From: Chitinophagaceae bacterium
GTDB taxonomy: Bacteria > Bacteroidota > Bacteroidia > Chitinophagales > Chitinophagaceae
Length of the DNA: 64,000 nucleotides
Reading direction: 5' to 3'
NCBI GenBank assembly: GCA_018335935.1
Contig: JAGXRG010000070.1
Location: forward strand, 1 to 64,000
Every line of letters starts with the position of its first letter. Positions within the stretch are counted from its first letter, which is position 1. The notes beneath the pieces are model-generated. The model was not told the DNA's origin and made no database searches. It was given only the letters and a program-made list of their open reading frames with translations. The position numbers were made by a program, and so were the translations under genes. This document shows positions 1-9,495 of the stretch, in pieces.

Positions 1-76
1 CCATTAACCATTAACCATTAACCATTAACCATTAACCATTAACCATTAACCATTAACCATTAACCATTAACCATTA
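1..76. repeat. Heptamer tandem repeat (CCATTAA)n
   Basis: Nearly eleven perfect copies of CCATTAA run from the left edge to base 76, so the true array length is unknown. On the minus strand the unit reads TTAATGG, and the stop codon of the giant PKD gene (bases 74-76) is built from the first repeat unit. There is no sequence variation between visible copies, which suggests recent slippage or expansion. Confidence 0.95.
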
Positions 77-3000
77 GTTTGCTTTAATAAATAAGTTTCT
101 AGCTGTAGAAAATCCTTTACTATTTATGACTTCAATAGCATAAATATCTGCTTTGAGATTTGAGACTATAAAATCGAATCTTTGTCTTATGCTTGTAAAT
201 TTAACAGTTTTGGTTTGCAAAATTTGTCCCCACATATTTACTAATCTTATTTCTGCATCTTCATTTAGTGGATTTTCAAAATATCCTGAAACAATTGTAC
301 TAGCAGGGTTTGGATAAAGCACTAATGGATTGGTTGTAGGTATATTTCCTCCAGAAATTCTTCTTCCAACAATAAACTCTTTTGATTTTATTGAGCAACC
401 TTCTAAATTGGTTGCTTCAGCAACATAAACACCAGTATCTTGAATATGTAATGTAATACTGTTATTAGGTGATGGCCCTACATATATTCCATTTTTATAC
501 CATTTAATAATATTGGTATTTACATTAGTAGTAGCGGTTAACTGCACTGTTTGTGATGGTTGTATGGCCAAATTTCCATTTACAATTACATTAATTGTAG
601 GAGGCGTAGAAACATTTACAGTTATTAAATATCTTGGACTTTCACAACTATTTGAACTATTACTATTACTTACCCAATATTGTTTTGTACCTATAATAGA
701 GGTGTTAGGAACTGGTGCAACAGTTGAACCAATTCCACCAGTTGCTGCAGTATACCATCTTAAATAATTTCCACTAGCTTGTAATGGACCAGTAATTTCA
801 TTTTGACATAAACCAACAGTTGCAAGAAAAGCAGGAGGTGCAGGCTGTGGTTCAACAATAACTTTTGTTTCATTGCTGTAAACAATTCCACAAGGCATAA
901 TTACTGCTAATCTGTATACACCATTATCGGCAAGCTTTGCATTATTAATAGTTAATATATTAGATGTTGCACCTGTAATGTTTATAGCATCTTTTTGCCA
1001 TTGTAAGGTGTATGTAGCATTTGTATTAATAGTAGCTTGTAAAGTAAGAGCATTGCCAATACATGCAAGTTTTACTGAATCTGGTTGTTGTGTAATACTT
1101 ATTGCTGTAACAGTTACAGTACTTTTTGAATTCAATAAATCTGCTGTATTTGCAGCACATTGAGCATCTGTTAAAGACGTTATTTGGTAAGTTGTATTAA
1201 TAATTGGAGATACACTTATGCCATATACATGAGTATTTATATTTGAGATATTGAATGTTTGACTACCATTTGAATAAGCTAACTGAAATGGTGGAGTTCC
1301 GGATAAGGTAGTATTGATTACAAAACTATTGCCCTGACAAATAGTTCCAGAACTGGTTAAACTTGCAGTTGGTTTTGGATAAACCGTTATTATTCTACTA
1401 ACAACATCTGAACAGCCAGATGTAATATTATTTACCGTTAAACTAACCAAATAAGTTCCTGGATTATTGTAAGATTTTGTAACACTTGCATTAGTAGATG
1501 TAGTGCCATCTCCTAAATTCCACAAATAACTTACAGTTGAATTACCAATAGCTGATAAACTTGTAAACGTAAAACTATTATTGGTAATGCATTGTGTTAA
1601 ACTGCTCAAAGAAAAAGTAGCATTAATCTTTGGTTGTATAACTATGGTTTGTGTTGAAGTGCTACTGCATCCTTTGTTGTTTGTTACAGTTAAACTAACA
1701 ACATAGCTACCAGAATTATTATATATTTTTTGAGGATGTATACTGTTAGAACTTGTGCCATCTCCAAAGTTCCAAGCATAACTTACAATACTTCCAGTTG
1801 AAGTGTTATTAAAGTTTACAATATGTAAATTAGAACATGGGTTTCCATTGGCATTATGTGTAAAGGATGATTTAGGAAGTGATTCTACTATAACGGTTTT
1901 ACTGATACTATCTATACAGCCTGAACTTACAGAACTTATTAATTTTACAATATATGTTCCTGGTGTTGTGTAAACATGTATAGGATTTTTTTCAGTGGAA
2001 GTATTACCATCTCCAAAATTCCAACTGAACAAAATATTATTTCCAACAGTTGTATTTGAAAACTGTATACTAGATTGATTACAATCTGAAAGGGTAGTAG
2101 CTGTGAAATCTGGAACAGGTTTGTTCAATACGTGAATCGTTTTTACTAAACTATCCTTGCAGTTACTTCCATTATTTGCAACCAAACTCACTTGATAGGT
2201 TCCAACAAATGCATATGATTTACTAATAGGATTTTGAGTAGAATTTAATCCATCACCAAAGCTCCAATAATAAGTTACACCAGTTTGATTTGGAGAGGTA
2301 TTGGTAAAAGTAAAAGAGTTACCTATTAAACATTGTGTGGTATTGTTGATAGTAAACGATATAGAAGGAGTACCTTTCACTATAACAGCAAGTGTAAATT
2401 GATCAGTACAACCAGCGTTATTGGTTACAGTTAAGATAACATTATAATTACCGGCAGAATTATAAGTTTTAGTTGGATTTTGTTGATTAAAACTTGTGCC
2501 ATCTCCAAAATCCCAAGAATATTGAACAATATTTCCACTGGATTGATTGGTAAAAACAAAACTATTATTATTCAAACATTGTGAATTATTATTTACTGTA
2601 AATAAAGCAGTGGGTTTGGGTTGAATACTGATGGTTTTTGAAATACTATCTTCACAAACACCATTATTGAGGTAGTATTTTATGATAAATGTTCCGGTTG
2701 TATTAAATGTTTTTGTAGGATTAGAAGAATTAGAACTTGTACCATCTCCAAAATTCCAAATATGTACTGAACTTGAGTCGTATCCAATTGAATTATTGAC
2801 AAATTTTAATGGAACGCCTAAAGCACAATTGTTGAAGGCTGCAATAGAAAAATTTGCAATTAAAGCATTTTTTACTTGAATGGTTGTTGATGAAGTTGCA
2901 CTACATCCGGTGCTATTAGTTACTGTTAAATTAATAGTATAGGTACCACTAACTGAATAACTTTTTGTTGGGTGTTTATCGGCCGAAAAACTGCCATCTC

Positions 3001-5962
3001 CAAAACTCCATAAATAAAAATCACCTCCAGTTGATGTATTGGTAAAATCGAAGAAATTATTATTTAAACAAGCCGTACTATTATTAACAGTAAAAGAAGC
3101 AACAGGTTTTGCTGCTAAAGTTAATGTTTGTATAATGCTGTCTTTACAACCATTATTATGTAAGGCAATCAATTTTACTGTGTATGTTCCATAAGCTGCA
3201 AAGCTTTTTGTTGGGTTAGGCAAGATAGAAGTAGTGCCATCTCCAAAACTCCAGACATAACTATTAGCATTTGTTGAAGCATTTGTGAAAGGAATATTTA
3301 AATTATCTAAACAACTATTTACAGCAGGATAACCAGGGTATGTAAAATGAGCTTTTGGGCCTACATCAATAGTAACTGTTTTACTAAGGCTATCAGAACA
3401 GCCATTGGTATTTTTTGCAACAAGCTTAACAGTATAGGTGCCATTATTAGAATAACTCTTACTTGGATTACTTACAGTTGATGTAATTCCATCACCAAAA
3501 TCCCAGAAATATGTAGAAGCTCCAGTTGAAAGATTGGAAAAGGCAAATAAATTATTTGGTCCACATTGTACACTTGCATTGATGGAGAAGTTTGCAACAG
3601 GTTTAGTAGAAAAAGTTATATTTTTTTCTGTACTATCCTTGCATCCATGAACATTAATAACAACAAGTTTTATAGTGTAAGTTCCAATATTAGTATAAGT
3701 TTTTGTAGGGTTAATAAGGTTCGAAGTACTACCATCTCCAAAATACCAAACATAGCTGTTATTATTACCTGTAGAATTGTTTATTGGAGAAACAATTAAA
3801 CTACTTGTACATAAATTGTTACTAGGTAAAGTGAATTCTGCAGTTGGTTTTTCAAAAACTGTAACTGGTTTAATTATACTATCCTTACATCCATTTGAAT
3901 TGGTTGCAATAAGTTTAACATTATAAGTGCCTGCATTGAGAAAAGCTTTACTAGGATTACTTAAAATTGAAGTAATACCATCATCAAAATTCCAGAAATA
4001 ACTAATTGCACTCGAGGAAGTATTAGTGAAAGTAAATACATTGTTTACAGCACATGGATTATTGCTAGTAAAATTAAAATTTGCAATAGGTGATGTAGAA
4101 ATGCTAATGGTTTGTTCAATACTATCCTTACATCCATTAGAGTTGATTGCAATTAATTTAATACTATATGTTCCTGAAATTGAATAAGTTTTTGTGGGAT
4201 TTATTTGATTAGAAATTGAGCCATCTCCAAAATGCCAGGTATAGCTATTATTAACTCCTGTAGAAGTATTAGTTGGCTGAATTAAAAGATTGTTATTACA
4301 GATAGTATTACTTGGTATATTAAATGTAGCTTTTGGTTTTTCTAATACAGTTATGGTTTTTACAATGCTGTCTTTACAACCATTCACAGATGTAGCAATA
4401 AGATTAACCTGATAAGTTCCAGCATTTAAATATGTTTTACTTGGGTTGCTTAGAATTGAAGTAATTCCATCACCAAAATCCCAGAAATAACTTGCAGCTC
4501 CTGTGGTTTGATTTGTAAAAGAAAAAACATTATCAACCGAACATTGTGTTGTATTATTTACACTAAAATTTACAATTGGCTTTGGTGAAATGGTAATGGT
4601 TTGTTCAATACTATCCTTACATCCATTGATATTTGTAACAATTAGCTTAACCAAATAAGTACCAGTAGAAGCATATAATTTAGAAGGATTTAACGAAGTT
4701 GAAGTAGTTCCATCGCCAAACTGCCAAAAGTTTGTAAAATCACTACCTGTAGAATTATTAATGAAGTTTATATTAAGGTTTGAATAGCAAATGCCAGTTG
4801 CTGAGTGCGTAAAAGCAGCAATAGGGCTTGCTAAAACAGTGATAGCTTTTTCAATACTGTCAATACACCCATTTCCATTTAATACTTTTAATTGAACACT
4901 ATAAGTGCCTGGATTAGAGTATACTTTAGATGGGTTGGTTAAAATACTTGTTGTACCATCACCAAAATTCCAATTACTTATACTATAACCAGTTGAAGTG
5001 TTTTGAAAATTAAAAATATTGTTTTTTAAGCACTGTATATTGTTGGTAATTGTAAAATTTGTAGTCGGTTTGCTAAAAACAAATACAGTTTTTGTTAAAC
5101 TATCCTTGCATCCTTTATCTGATGTGCTTAACAATTTAATTTGATGAGGCCCTGTTGTAGTAAAAGTTTTGTTCACATTAAAAGTGTTAATGCTTGTACC
5201 ATCATCAAACGACCATAAATGACTCATAGTGCCAGCACTGATACTGCTATTGTTAGTCATTTCAAATATAGATCCTAGACAAAGTGAATCTTTTATGATA
5301 GAAAAATTCACATTGGGTTTTGGATGTACAGTTACTACCTGTGCTAAACTATCTATACAACCATTGGTTCCTATAGTTTTAAGTGTAACATTAAAATTAC
5401 CTGAAGTGTTATAAGAATAATTTGGACTAATTTGTAAAGAATTAATACCATTACCAAAACTCCATTGATAACCTGTAATAGCACCTGATGAATTATTGGT
5501 GAATGTAAAACTATTAGTATTTAAACATTGCAAACTATTATTAACACTAAAATTAGCAGTAGGTCTAGGTAAAATGGTAAGGTTTACACCATTATCTGTT
5601 CCAAAAGAAACAGGATTGCTACTTACAACGCGTATTCTATATTTTGTTCCAAATAATATATTACCTGGAATTACTGCATCAATTGGAACTGCAATTGTAC
5701 TAGCAATATTTCCAATATTTATAGGAGAGGCAAAACTGCCTAATGAATCGCTCAGTTCTACAGAAAAAATATTTCCAGGGAAAACACAATCTGTAAATGA
5801 AAAATTTACTGTAATTAAACTGCCTGCACAAAAGCTGTTAGCTGTTAAAGCATTAGTTGTAATAGTTGGAGTACATAATCCTTCAGTCCCTTTTTTATCA
5901 TAAGCTAAAAGAGTTATTGAATGAATAATGGTAATTGCTGTTAGAAGTATATATCTCCTCAT
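74..5962 (-). CDS. Giant PKD-repeat secreted protein, T9SS type A sorting domain
   Basis: A protein of about 1962 residues, exported and probably surface-attached or released. The start is taken as the ATG at 5962 (MRRYILLTAI, a signal-peptide-like hydrophobic segment); the longer frame begins at a TTG at 5977 without support. After a short N-terminal domain come 17 PKD-type beta-sandwich repeats, each marked by a W-x-F-G-D-G motif and a following GTY-x-V-K-L strand. The motifs recur in the DNA about every 247 bases between roughly 1507 and 5455. After these come an Ig-like region and a C-terminal domain with LYPNPAS and a GxY-type strand, the hallmark of type A type IX secretion signals. PKD repeats are known as adhesion or spacer modules; no catalytic domain was seen. 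The ligand is unknown. It is divergent from mtaB and ends inside a heptamer repeat. Confidence 0.93.
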   Translation of the reverse strand: MRRYILLTAITIIHSITLLAYDKKGTEGLCTPTITTNALTANSFCAGSLITVNFSFTDCVFPGNIFSVELSDSLGSFASPINIGNIASTIAVPIDAVIPGNILFGTKYRIRVVSSNPVSFGTDNGVNLTILPRPTANFSVNNSLQCLNTNSFTFTNNSSGAITGYQWSFGNGINSLQISPNYSYNTSGNFNVTLKTIGTNGCIDSLAQVVTVHPKPNVNFSIIKDSLCLGSIFEMTNNSSISAGTMSHLWSFDDGTSINTFNVNKTFTTTGPHQIKLLSTSDKGCKDSLTKTVFVFSKPTTNFTITNNIQCLKNNIFNFQNTSTGYSISNWNFGDGTTSILTNPSKVYSNPGTYSVQLKVLNGNGCIDSIEKAITVLASPIAAFTHSATGICYSNLNINFINNSTGSDFTNFWQFGDGTTSTSLNPSKLYASTGTYLVKLIVTNINGCKDSIEQTITISPKPIVNFSVNNTTQCSVDNVFSFTNQTTGAASYFWDFGDGITSILSNPSKTYLNAGTYQVNLIATSVNGCKDSIVKTITVLEKPKATFNIPSNTICNNNLLIQPTNTSTGVNNSYTWHFGDGSISNQINPTKTYSISGTYSIKLIAINSNGCKDSIEQTISISTSPIANFNFTSNNPCAVNNVFTFTNTSSSAISYFWNFDDGITSILSNPSKAFLNAGTYNVKLIATNSNGCKDSIIKPVTVFEKPTAEFTLPSNNLCTSSLIVSPINNSTGNNNSYVWYFGDGSTSNLINPTKTYTNIGTYTIKLVVINVHGCKDSTEKNITFSTKPVANFSINASVQCGPNNLFAFSNLSTGASTYFWDFGDGITSTVSNPSKSYSNNGTYTVKLVAKNTNGCSDSLSKTVTIDVGPKAHFTYPGYPAVNSCLDNLNIPFTNASTNANSYVWSFGDGTTSILPNPTKSFAAYGTYTVKLIALHNNGCKDSIIQTLTLAAKPVASFTVNNSTACLNNNFFDFTNTSTGGDFYLWSFGDGSFSADKHPTKSYSVSGTYTINLTVTNSTGCSATSSTTIQVKNALIANFSIAAFNNCALGVPLKFVNNSIGYDSSSVHIWNFGDGTSSNSSNPTKTFNTTGTFIIKYYLNNGVCEDSISKTISIQPKPTALFTVNNNSQCLNNNSFVFTNQSSGNIVQYSWDFGDGTSFNQQNPTKTYNSAGNYNVILTVTNNAGCTDQFTLAVIVKGTPSISFTINNTTQCLIGNSFTFTNTSPNQTGVTYYWSFGDGLNSTQNPISKSYAFVGTYQVSLVANNGSNCKDSLVKTIHVLNKPVPDFTATTLSDCNQSSIQFSNTTVGNNILFSWNFGDGNTSTEKNPIHVYTTPGTYIVKLISSVSSGCIDSISKTVIVESLPKSSFTHNANGNPCSNLHIVNFNNTSTGSIVSYAWNFGDGTSSNSIHPQKIYNNSGSYVVSLTVTNNKGCSSTSTQTIVIQPKINATFSLSSLTQCITNNSFTFTSLSAIGNSTVSYLWNLGDGTTSTNASVTKSYNNPGTYLVSLTVNNITSGCSDVVSRIITVYPKPTASLTSSGTICQGNSFVINTTLSGTPPFQLAYSNGSQTFNISNINTHVYGISVSPIINTTYQITSLTDAQCAANTADLLNSKSTVTVTAISITQQPDSVKLACIGNALTLQATINTNATYTLQWQKDAINITGATSNILTINNAKLADNGVYRLAVIMPCGIVYSNETKVIVEPQPAPPAFLATVGLCQNEITGPLQASGNYLRWYTAATGGIGSTVAPVPNTSIIGTKQYWVSNSNSSNSCESPRYLITVNVSTPPTINVIVNGNLAIQPSQTVQLTATTNVNTNIIKWYKNGIYVGPSPNNSITLHIQDTGVYVAEATNLEGCSIKSKEFIVGRRISGGNIPTTNPLVLYPNPASTIVSGYFENPLNEDAEIRLVNMWGQILQTKTVKFTSIRQRFDFIVSNLKADIYAIEVINSKGFSTARNLFIKAN

Positions 5963-6220
5963 CTTATAAAAATACAAAATTGATCTGTTACAAATGTTGT
6001 TTTGTAATTATTCTTAAGGAGTAGGTAAGTATATTGAACAATTCATGAAAAGTAATTCATGTTGAATCTATTATTACCAGCTGTGAAATTAAACATTTTT
6101 AAACTATAATACTAAAATTAGTCAATAGAATTTTACCTGTAAATCAATCTAATCAAACAATCCCTTAAATAAGGTAATTGTTAAAATTAGTTGTAATGCT
6201 TTATGTTTAATGATATCAAT

Positions 6221-6228
6221 TACTTTTG
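6221..6228 (+). promoter_or_regulatory. Promoter -7 box of mtaB (TACTTTTG)
   Basis: It matches the Bacteroidota -7 consensus TAnnTTTG exactly and lies 7 bases before the ATG at 6236. It falls downstream of the alternative ATG at 6203, which argues that the longer start is not used. Confidence 0.6.
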
Positions 6229-6235
6229 CAGCCTC

Positions 6236-7510
6236 ATGCATAAGCAAAAAACAGTTGCATTTCATACTTTAGGTTGTAAACTTAATTATTCAGAAACCTC
6301 TTCAATCAGTAGAATGCTTGAATTAGAAGGGTTTGAAAAAAAAGCTTTTACTGATATTGCTGATGTGTATGTAATTAATACTTGTTCAGTTACTGATAAT
6401 GCAGATAAAGAATGCCGTCAATTAGTTCGTAGAATTAACAGAAAAGCTCCAGAAAGTTTGGTAGTGATAACAGGCTGCTATGCTCAATTAAAACCACAAG
6501 AAATAGCTAATATTCCTGGTGTTAATTTGGTGTTGGGTGCTGCAGAAAAATTTAACATTGCTGCTCATTTGAAAGAGCTTACTAAAAACGATAGTGGTAA
6601 AATTTGTAGTTGCGATATTGAAACTATAACAGGTTTTACTTCTTCATATTCTGTAAGTGATAGAACCAGAACTTTTTTAAAAGTTCAAGATGGATGTAAT
6701 TATAATTGTAGTTTTTGCACTATTCCTTTAGCAAGGGGCAAAAGTAGAAGTGATACCATAGAAAATGTTATTGCTAATGCTAAAGATCTTGCAAATAAAG
6801 GTGTTCAAGAAATTGTATTAACTGGTGTTAATTTAGGAGACTTTGGTAGAGGGGCTGATGGTAGTAAAATATATAACGAAACTTTCTTTGAATTAATTCA
6901 AGAACTTGATAAAGTTGAAGGAATTTCTAGATACAGAATTTCATCAATTGAGCCTAATTTGCTGACCAATGAAATCATTGAATTTGTTGCTAATAGTAAT
7001 AAATTTATGCCCCATTTTCACATTCCTTTACAAAGTGGGAGTGATACAGTTTTAGGGTTAATGCGTAGAAGATATAAACGAGATTTATATGTTGAAAAAG
7101 TAAATCTTATTAAAACATTTATGCCACATTGTGCTATTGGTGTAGATGTAATTGTTGGATTTCCTGGCGAGACAGATGAATTTTTTACTGAAACCTATAA
7201 TTTTTTACATGCTTTAGATATTACCTATTTGCATGTATTTACGTACTCAGAACGAGAAAATACTTTAGCTGTAGAAATGGATGCTGTTGTTCCCATTGAA
7301 GTAAGAAACGAGCGTAATAAAATATTACGTAATTTAAGTTACATGAAACAACAATACTTTAATCAGCAGTTTGTGGGTCAAAATAGAAAAGTATTGTTCG
7401 AAGATGCCAATAAAAAAGAAATGATGGAAGGATATACAGATAATTATATTAGAATTACAACACCTTACAGAGCTGAGTGGGCTAATAAAATTATTGATTG
7501 GCAATTATAG
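6236..7510 (+). CDS. mtaB: tRNA t6A37 methylthiotransferase MtaB
   Basis: A radical-SAM methylthiotransferase of about 424 residues that adds the 2-methylthio group to N6-threonylcarbamoyladenosine at position 37 of tRNAs reading ANN codons. The N-terminal UPF0004 domain has its three cluster cysteines (LGCKLNYSE near 13, NTCSV near 49, GCYAQ near 80). The radical SAM motif C-x3-C-x2-C (GCNYNCSFC) is at residues 154-161, and a short TRAM-like tail follows. The start at 6236 (MHKQKTVAFHTLGC) is preferred over the upstream ATG at 6203 because a -7 promoter box sits between them and family members begin just before the first cysteine motif. The 3' end overlaps the convergent DUF2851 gene by 20 bases. 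Confidence 0.92.
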   Translation: MHKQKTVAFHTLGCKLNYSETSSISRMLELEGFEKKAFTDIADVYVINTCSVTDNADKECRQLVRRINRKAPESLVVITGCYAQLKPQEIANIPGVNLVLGAAEKFNIAAHLKELTKNDSGKICSCDIETITGFTSSYSVSDRTRTFLKVQDGCNYNCSFCTIPLARGKSRSDTIENVIANAKDLANKGVQEIVLTGVNLGDFGRGADGSKIYNETFFELIQELDKVEGISRYRISSIEPNLLTNEIIEFVANSNKFMPHFHIPLQSGSDTVLGLMRRRYKRDLYVEKVNLIKTFMPHCAIGVDVIVGFPGETDEFFTETYNFLHALDITYLHVFTYSERENTLAVEMDAVVPIEVRNERNKILRNLSYMKQQYFNQQFVGQNRKVLFEDANKKEMMEGYTDNYIRITTPYRAEWANKIIDWQL

Positions 7511-8771
7511 ATTTTGGTTGCAGAATTTTAACAGCAACAGCACAGTTTAAACATTTTTTTTCTTTGCAATAGTGATTAGTTAATTGAATTAATGCTTGAG
7601 AGTCAAATGCAGTTTTATTTGCTATTTTATACTCATTCCATTTGTTTATGATACTATTCGATTCAGATTTTATTTGTTGAAGCCAATTGATAGCTTTCTT
7701 TTTAAAATAATCATCTCTATTGTAATAACCAATGGCAAAAACTGTTGGAATAATGGTGTTGATGAGGATTAAATCAATCATTTTATTTCCTATCATCTTC
7801 ACTGAATCAGGCTTTTCTTTATCCAATAAGGTATAATGTTTATTCCAGTATTCAGAACAACTCACTGCAAAAAGCTTTTTAACATCTTCAATCTTCTCCA
7901 TAGATTTAATTTGAGAAAATAAATGTTTTGATTGTTGAATTAAAGCTGCCAATTGCACCAAACGAATTGTTGGAAAATTATGAGGCCTCATTCTTAAAAA
8001 ATAAGTTGAGCCTTCAATATCTTTTAATTTATATTTCTTTTTTAAATAACGAAATTCTTTTTGTAATTGAATTGGGTAAGAAGTTACAAAGTTTCCGTTC
8101 AATAAATTAGCTTGACCAAGTAATAAAGCTTCTAATAAAAGAATATTATTTTTATTTTTACTTAAAATGGTTATGGGTAAGCTTTGAGCAATTTGCATAA
8201 AAAAACTTGCGTTGGTTTTTAATCCAAAATTATAAGCTAGTTGTTGCCAAAATGTTTCTTCCCAGTTGTTATTGTTTAAAGTTAAAAGTTGTAATATCTC
8301 TTCTGATTTATAAATAAGCCTTTCTGTGGCTAACCTTTCTTTCCAAGCCATCCAACCAATTCCACTTAGTGCTGGTAAAAATTGATTGCAGGCAATTTTC
8401 TCTTTTTGATTCATTAACTCTTCATAATGATTCAATAATACTTTAGATACTTTATGCTGCAATTCAAGTACTGGAAGAGTTGTAATTAATTTTTCATCAT
8501 CAACCCAAACAACATGTAGAATTACATTATTATAATTAGTATCTGTATGGTGTGTATGTTTTTTCCATAATGAGGAATGAGTATGTAATTCAATATTTCC
8601 ATGCCATATTATTTCTCCTATGATTAATTGGGCATTTAAAAAATCTGGACCTTGATTTTGATTTAAAGTACCAACAGATTTAATTTGAATAGACTCTCCT
8701 TTAGTAGTAAATAATCCTACTTTAGAAAAATATTGAAACTGCCATATAAATTGAAGTAATTTCTCTGTCAT
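7491..8771 (-). CDS. DUF2851 family protein
   Basis: A 426-residue cytosolic protein of the Bacteroidota-enriched DUF2851 family, whose function is not known. The diagnostic N-terminal block is present: NQGPDFLNAQ near residues 38-47, then WHGNIELHTHSSLW and a VILHVVW strand. The C-terminus carries a cysteine cluster (CKEKKCLNC) that could bind a metal. It is the last gene of a leftward run after the LolA-like gene (24-base gap) and the ABC transporter, so it may be co-transcribed with them. Its last 20 bases overlap the convergent mtaB. Family assignment is firm; the role is unknown. Confidence 0.85.
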   Translation of the reverse strand: MTEKLLQFIWQFQYFSKVGLFTTKGESIQIKSVGTLNQNQGPDFLNAQLIIGEIIWHGNIELHTHSSLWKKHTHHTDTNYNNVILHVVWVDDEKLITTLPVLELQHKVSKVLLNHYEELMNQKEKIACNQFLPALSGIGWMAWKERLATERLIYKSEEILQLLTLNNNNWEETFWQQLAYNFGLKTNASFFMQIAQSLPITILSKNKNNILLLEALLLGQANLLNGNFVTSYPIQLQKEFRYLKKKYKLKDIEGSTYFLRMRPHNFPTIRLVQLAALIQQSKHLFSQIKSMEKIEDVKKLFAVSCSEYWNKHYTLLDKEKPDSVKMIGNKMIDLILINTIIPTVFAIGYYNRDDYFKKKAINWLQQIKSESNSIINKWNEYKIANKTAFDSQALIQLTNHYCKEKKCLNCAVAVKILQPKSIIANQ

Positions 8772-8795
8772 ACTCCATATTTTCAGTAATCAAAT

Positions 8796-9485
8796 CTAAA
8801 AAATATTATTCGGTATTCCTTTGTTTATAATGTAATTTGAATAAGTAAATTCTAGTTTGCCTTTTTTGTTTTGATATTTCTTTTTTTCCTCTTTGCTCAA
8901 ATCATCATCAATATCTAGAGTAATACCCTTTGGCATTTTATAATCTTTTACATTAAAAGTAAAAATCATTTTGTCGGGTAAACCATAATTATTAAAAGAA
9001 CCATAAAACATTTCCATTTCAAAACTTCCATTTTCTCTTGTTGTGGTTGATGATTTTTTAATGAGTAATTCTTTCTCATCAATATAAAGTGTTGCTATAA
9101 TAATTTCACTATTTTCATTTAGAGGTAAAAGCTTTACTATTCTTGTGTTTGAGCCATTTACTATTGTATTTCCTGCGTCAATTATTGAAAGGTTATTTGT
9201 ATTAAGAATAGAAAAGAAATTTACACTTACTCCACCTTTTGGTAAAATTGATATTCCTTTTTCTCTAAATAATTTAAGTTGATCTGGTTTTTTAAAATAT
9301 ATTTTAACCTTACCAATAGGAGCTTTTATAAATGCTACATTAGTTTTCATTTTTGCCTCTACACTATAATCATTTACTTGATTCATTTTTTGTCTTACTT
9401 TTTCAACCAGCACATTTATATCTTGAGCTTGTAAATAATTTACAACTGAACATAGTAAAACGAAAACAATAATCTTCTTTGTCAT
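8796..9485 (-). CDS. LolA-like outer-membrane lipoprotein carrier family protein
   Basis: A 229-residue exported protein: the first 20 residues (MTKKIIVFVLLCSVVNYLQA) form a signal peptide with AQA-type cleavage. The rest fits a LolA/LolB-like fold: an N-terminal helix (VEKVRQKMNQVNDYSVEA), then many beta strands with KIYFKKPDQLKLF, as in periplasmic sorting proteins. LolA carries lipoproteins across the periplasm, but in Bacteroidota many such paralogues have unproven clients. It lies 10 bases after an ABC-2 permease gene in the same direction, which suggests one envelope-related transcription unit. Assignment to the LolA-like superfamily is moderate; calling it true LolA is not justified. 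Confidence 0.65.
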   Translation of the reverse strand: MTKKIIVFVLLCSVVNYLQAQDINVLVEKVRQKMNQVNDYSVEAKMKTNVAFIKAPIGKVKIYFKKPDQLKLFREKGISILPKGGVSVNFFSILNTNNLSIIDAGNTIVNGSNTRIVKLLPLNENSEIIIATLYIDEKELLIKKSSTTTRENGSFEMEMFYGSFNNYGLPDKMIFTFNVKDYKMPKGITLDIDDDLSKEEKKKYQNKKGKLEFTYSNYIINKGIPNNIF

Positions 9486-9495
9486 AACTTAAAAA

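Noticed and set aside
1-76. CRISPR array or telomere
   Set aside because: The repeat is a 7-base unit without spacers, and bacterial chromosomes of this phylum are circular; it is a simple tandem array.
513-5903. Plus-strand reading frames of 60-135 codons opposite the PKD repeats
   Set aside because: They are repetitive shadows of the coding strand, with no start context or promoter, and no known family.
5962-5977. Longer start at TTG 5977 for the giant PKD protein
   Set aside because: The extension (MYFYK) precedes a normal signal peptide that begins at the ATG 5962.
6203-6235. Upstream ATG at 6203 for mtaB
   Set aside because: A -7 promoter box lies between it and the ATG at 6236, and family members start close to the first cysteine motif.
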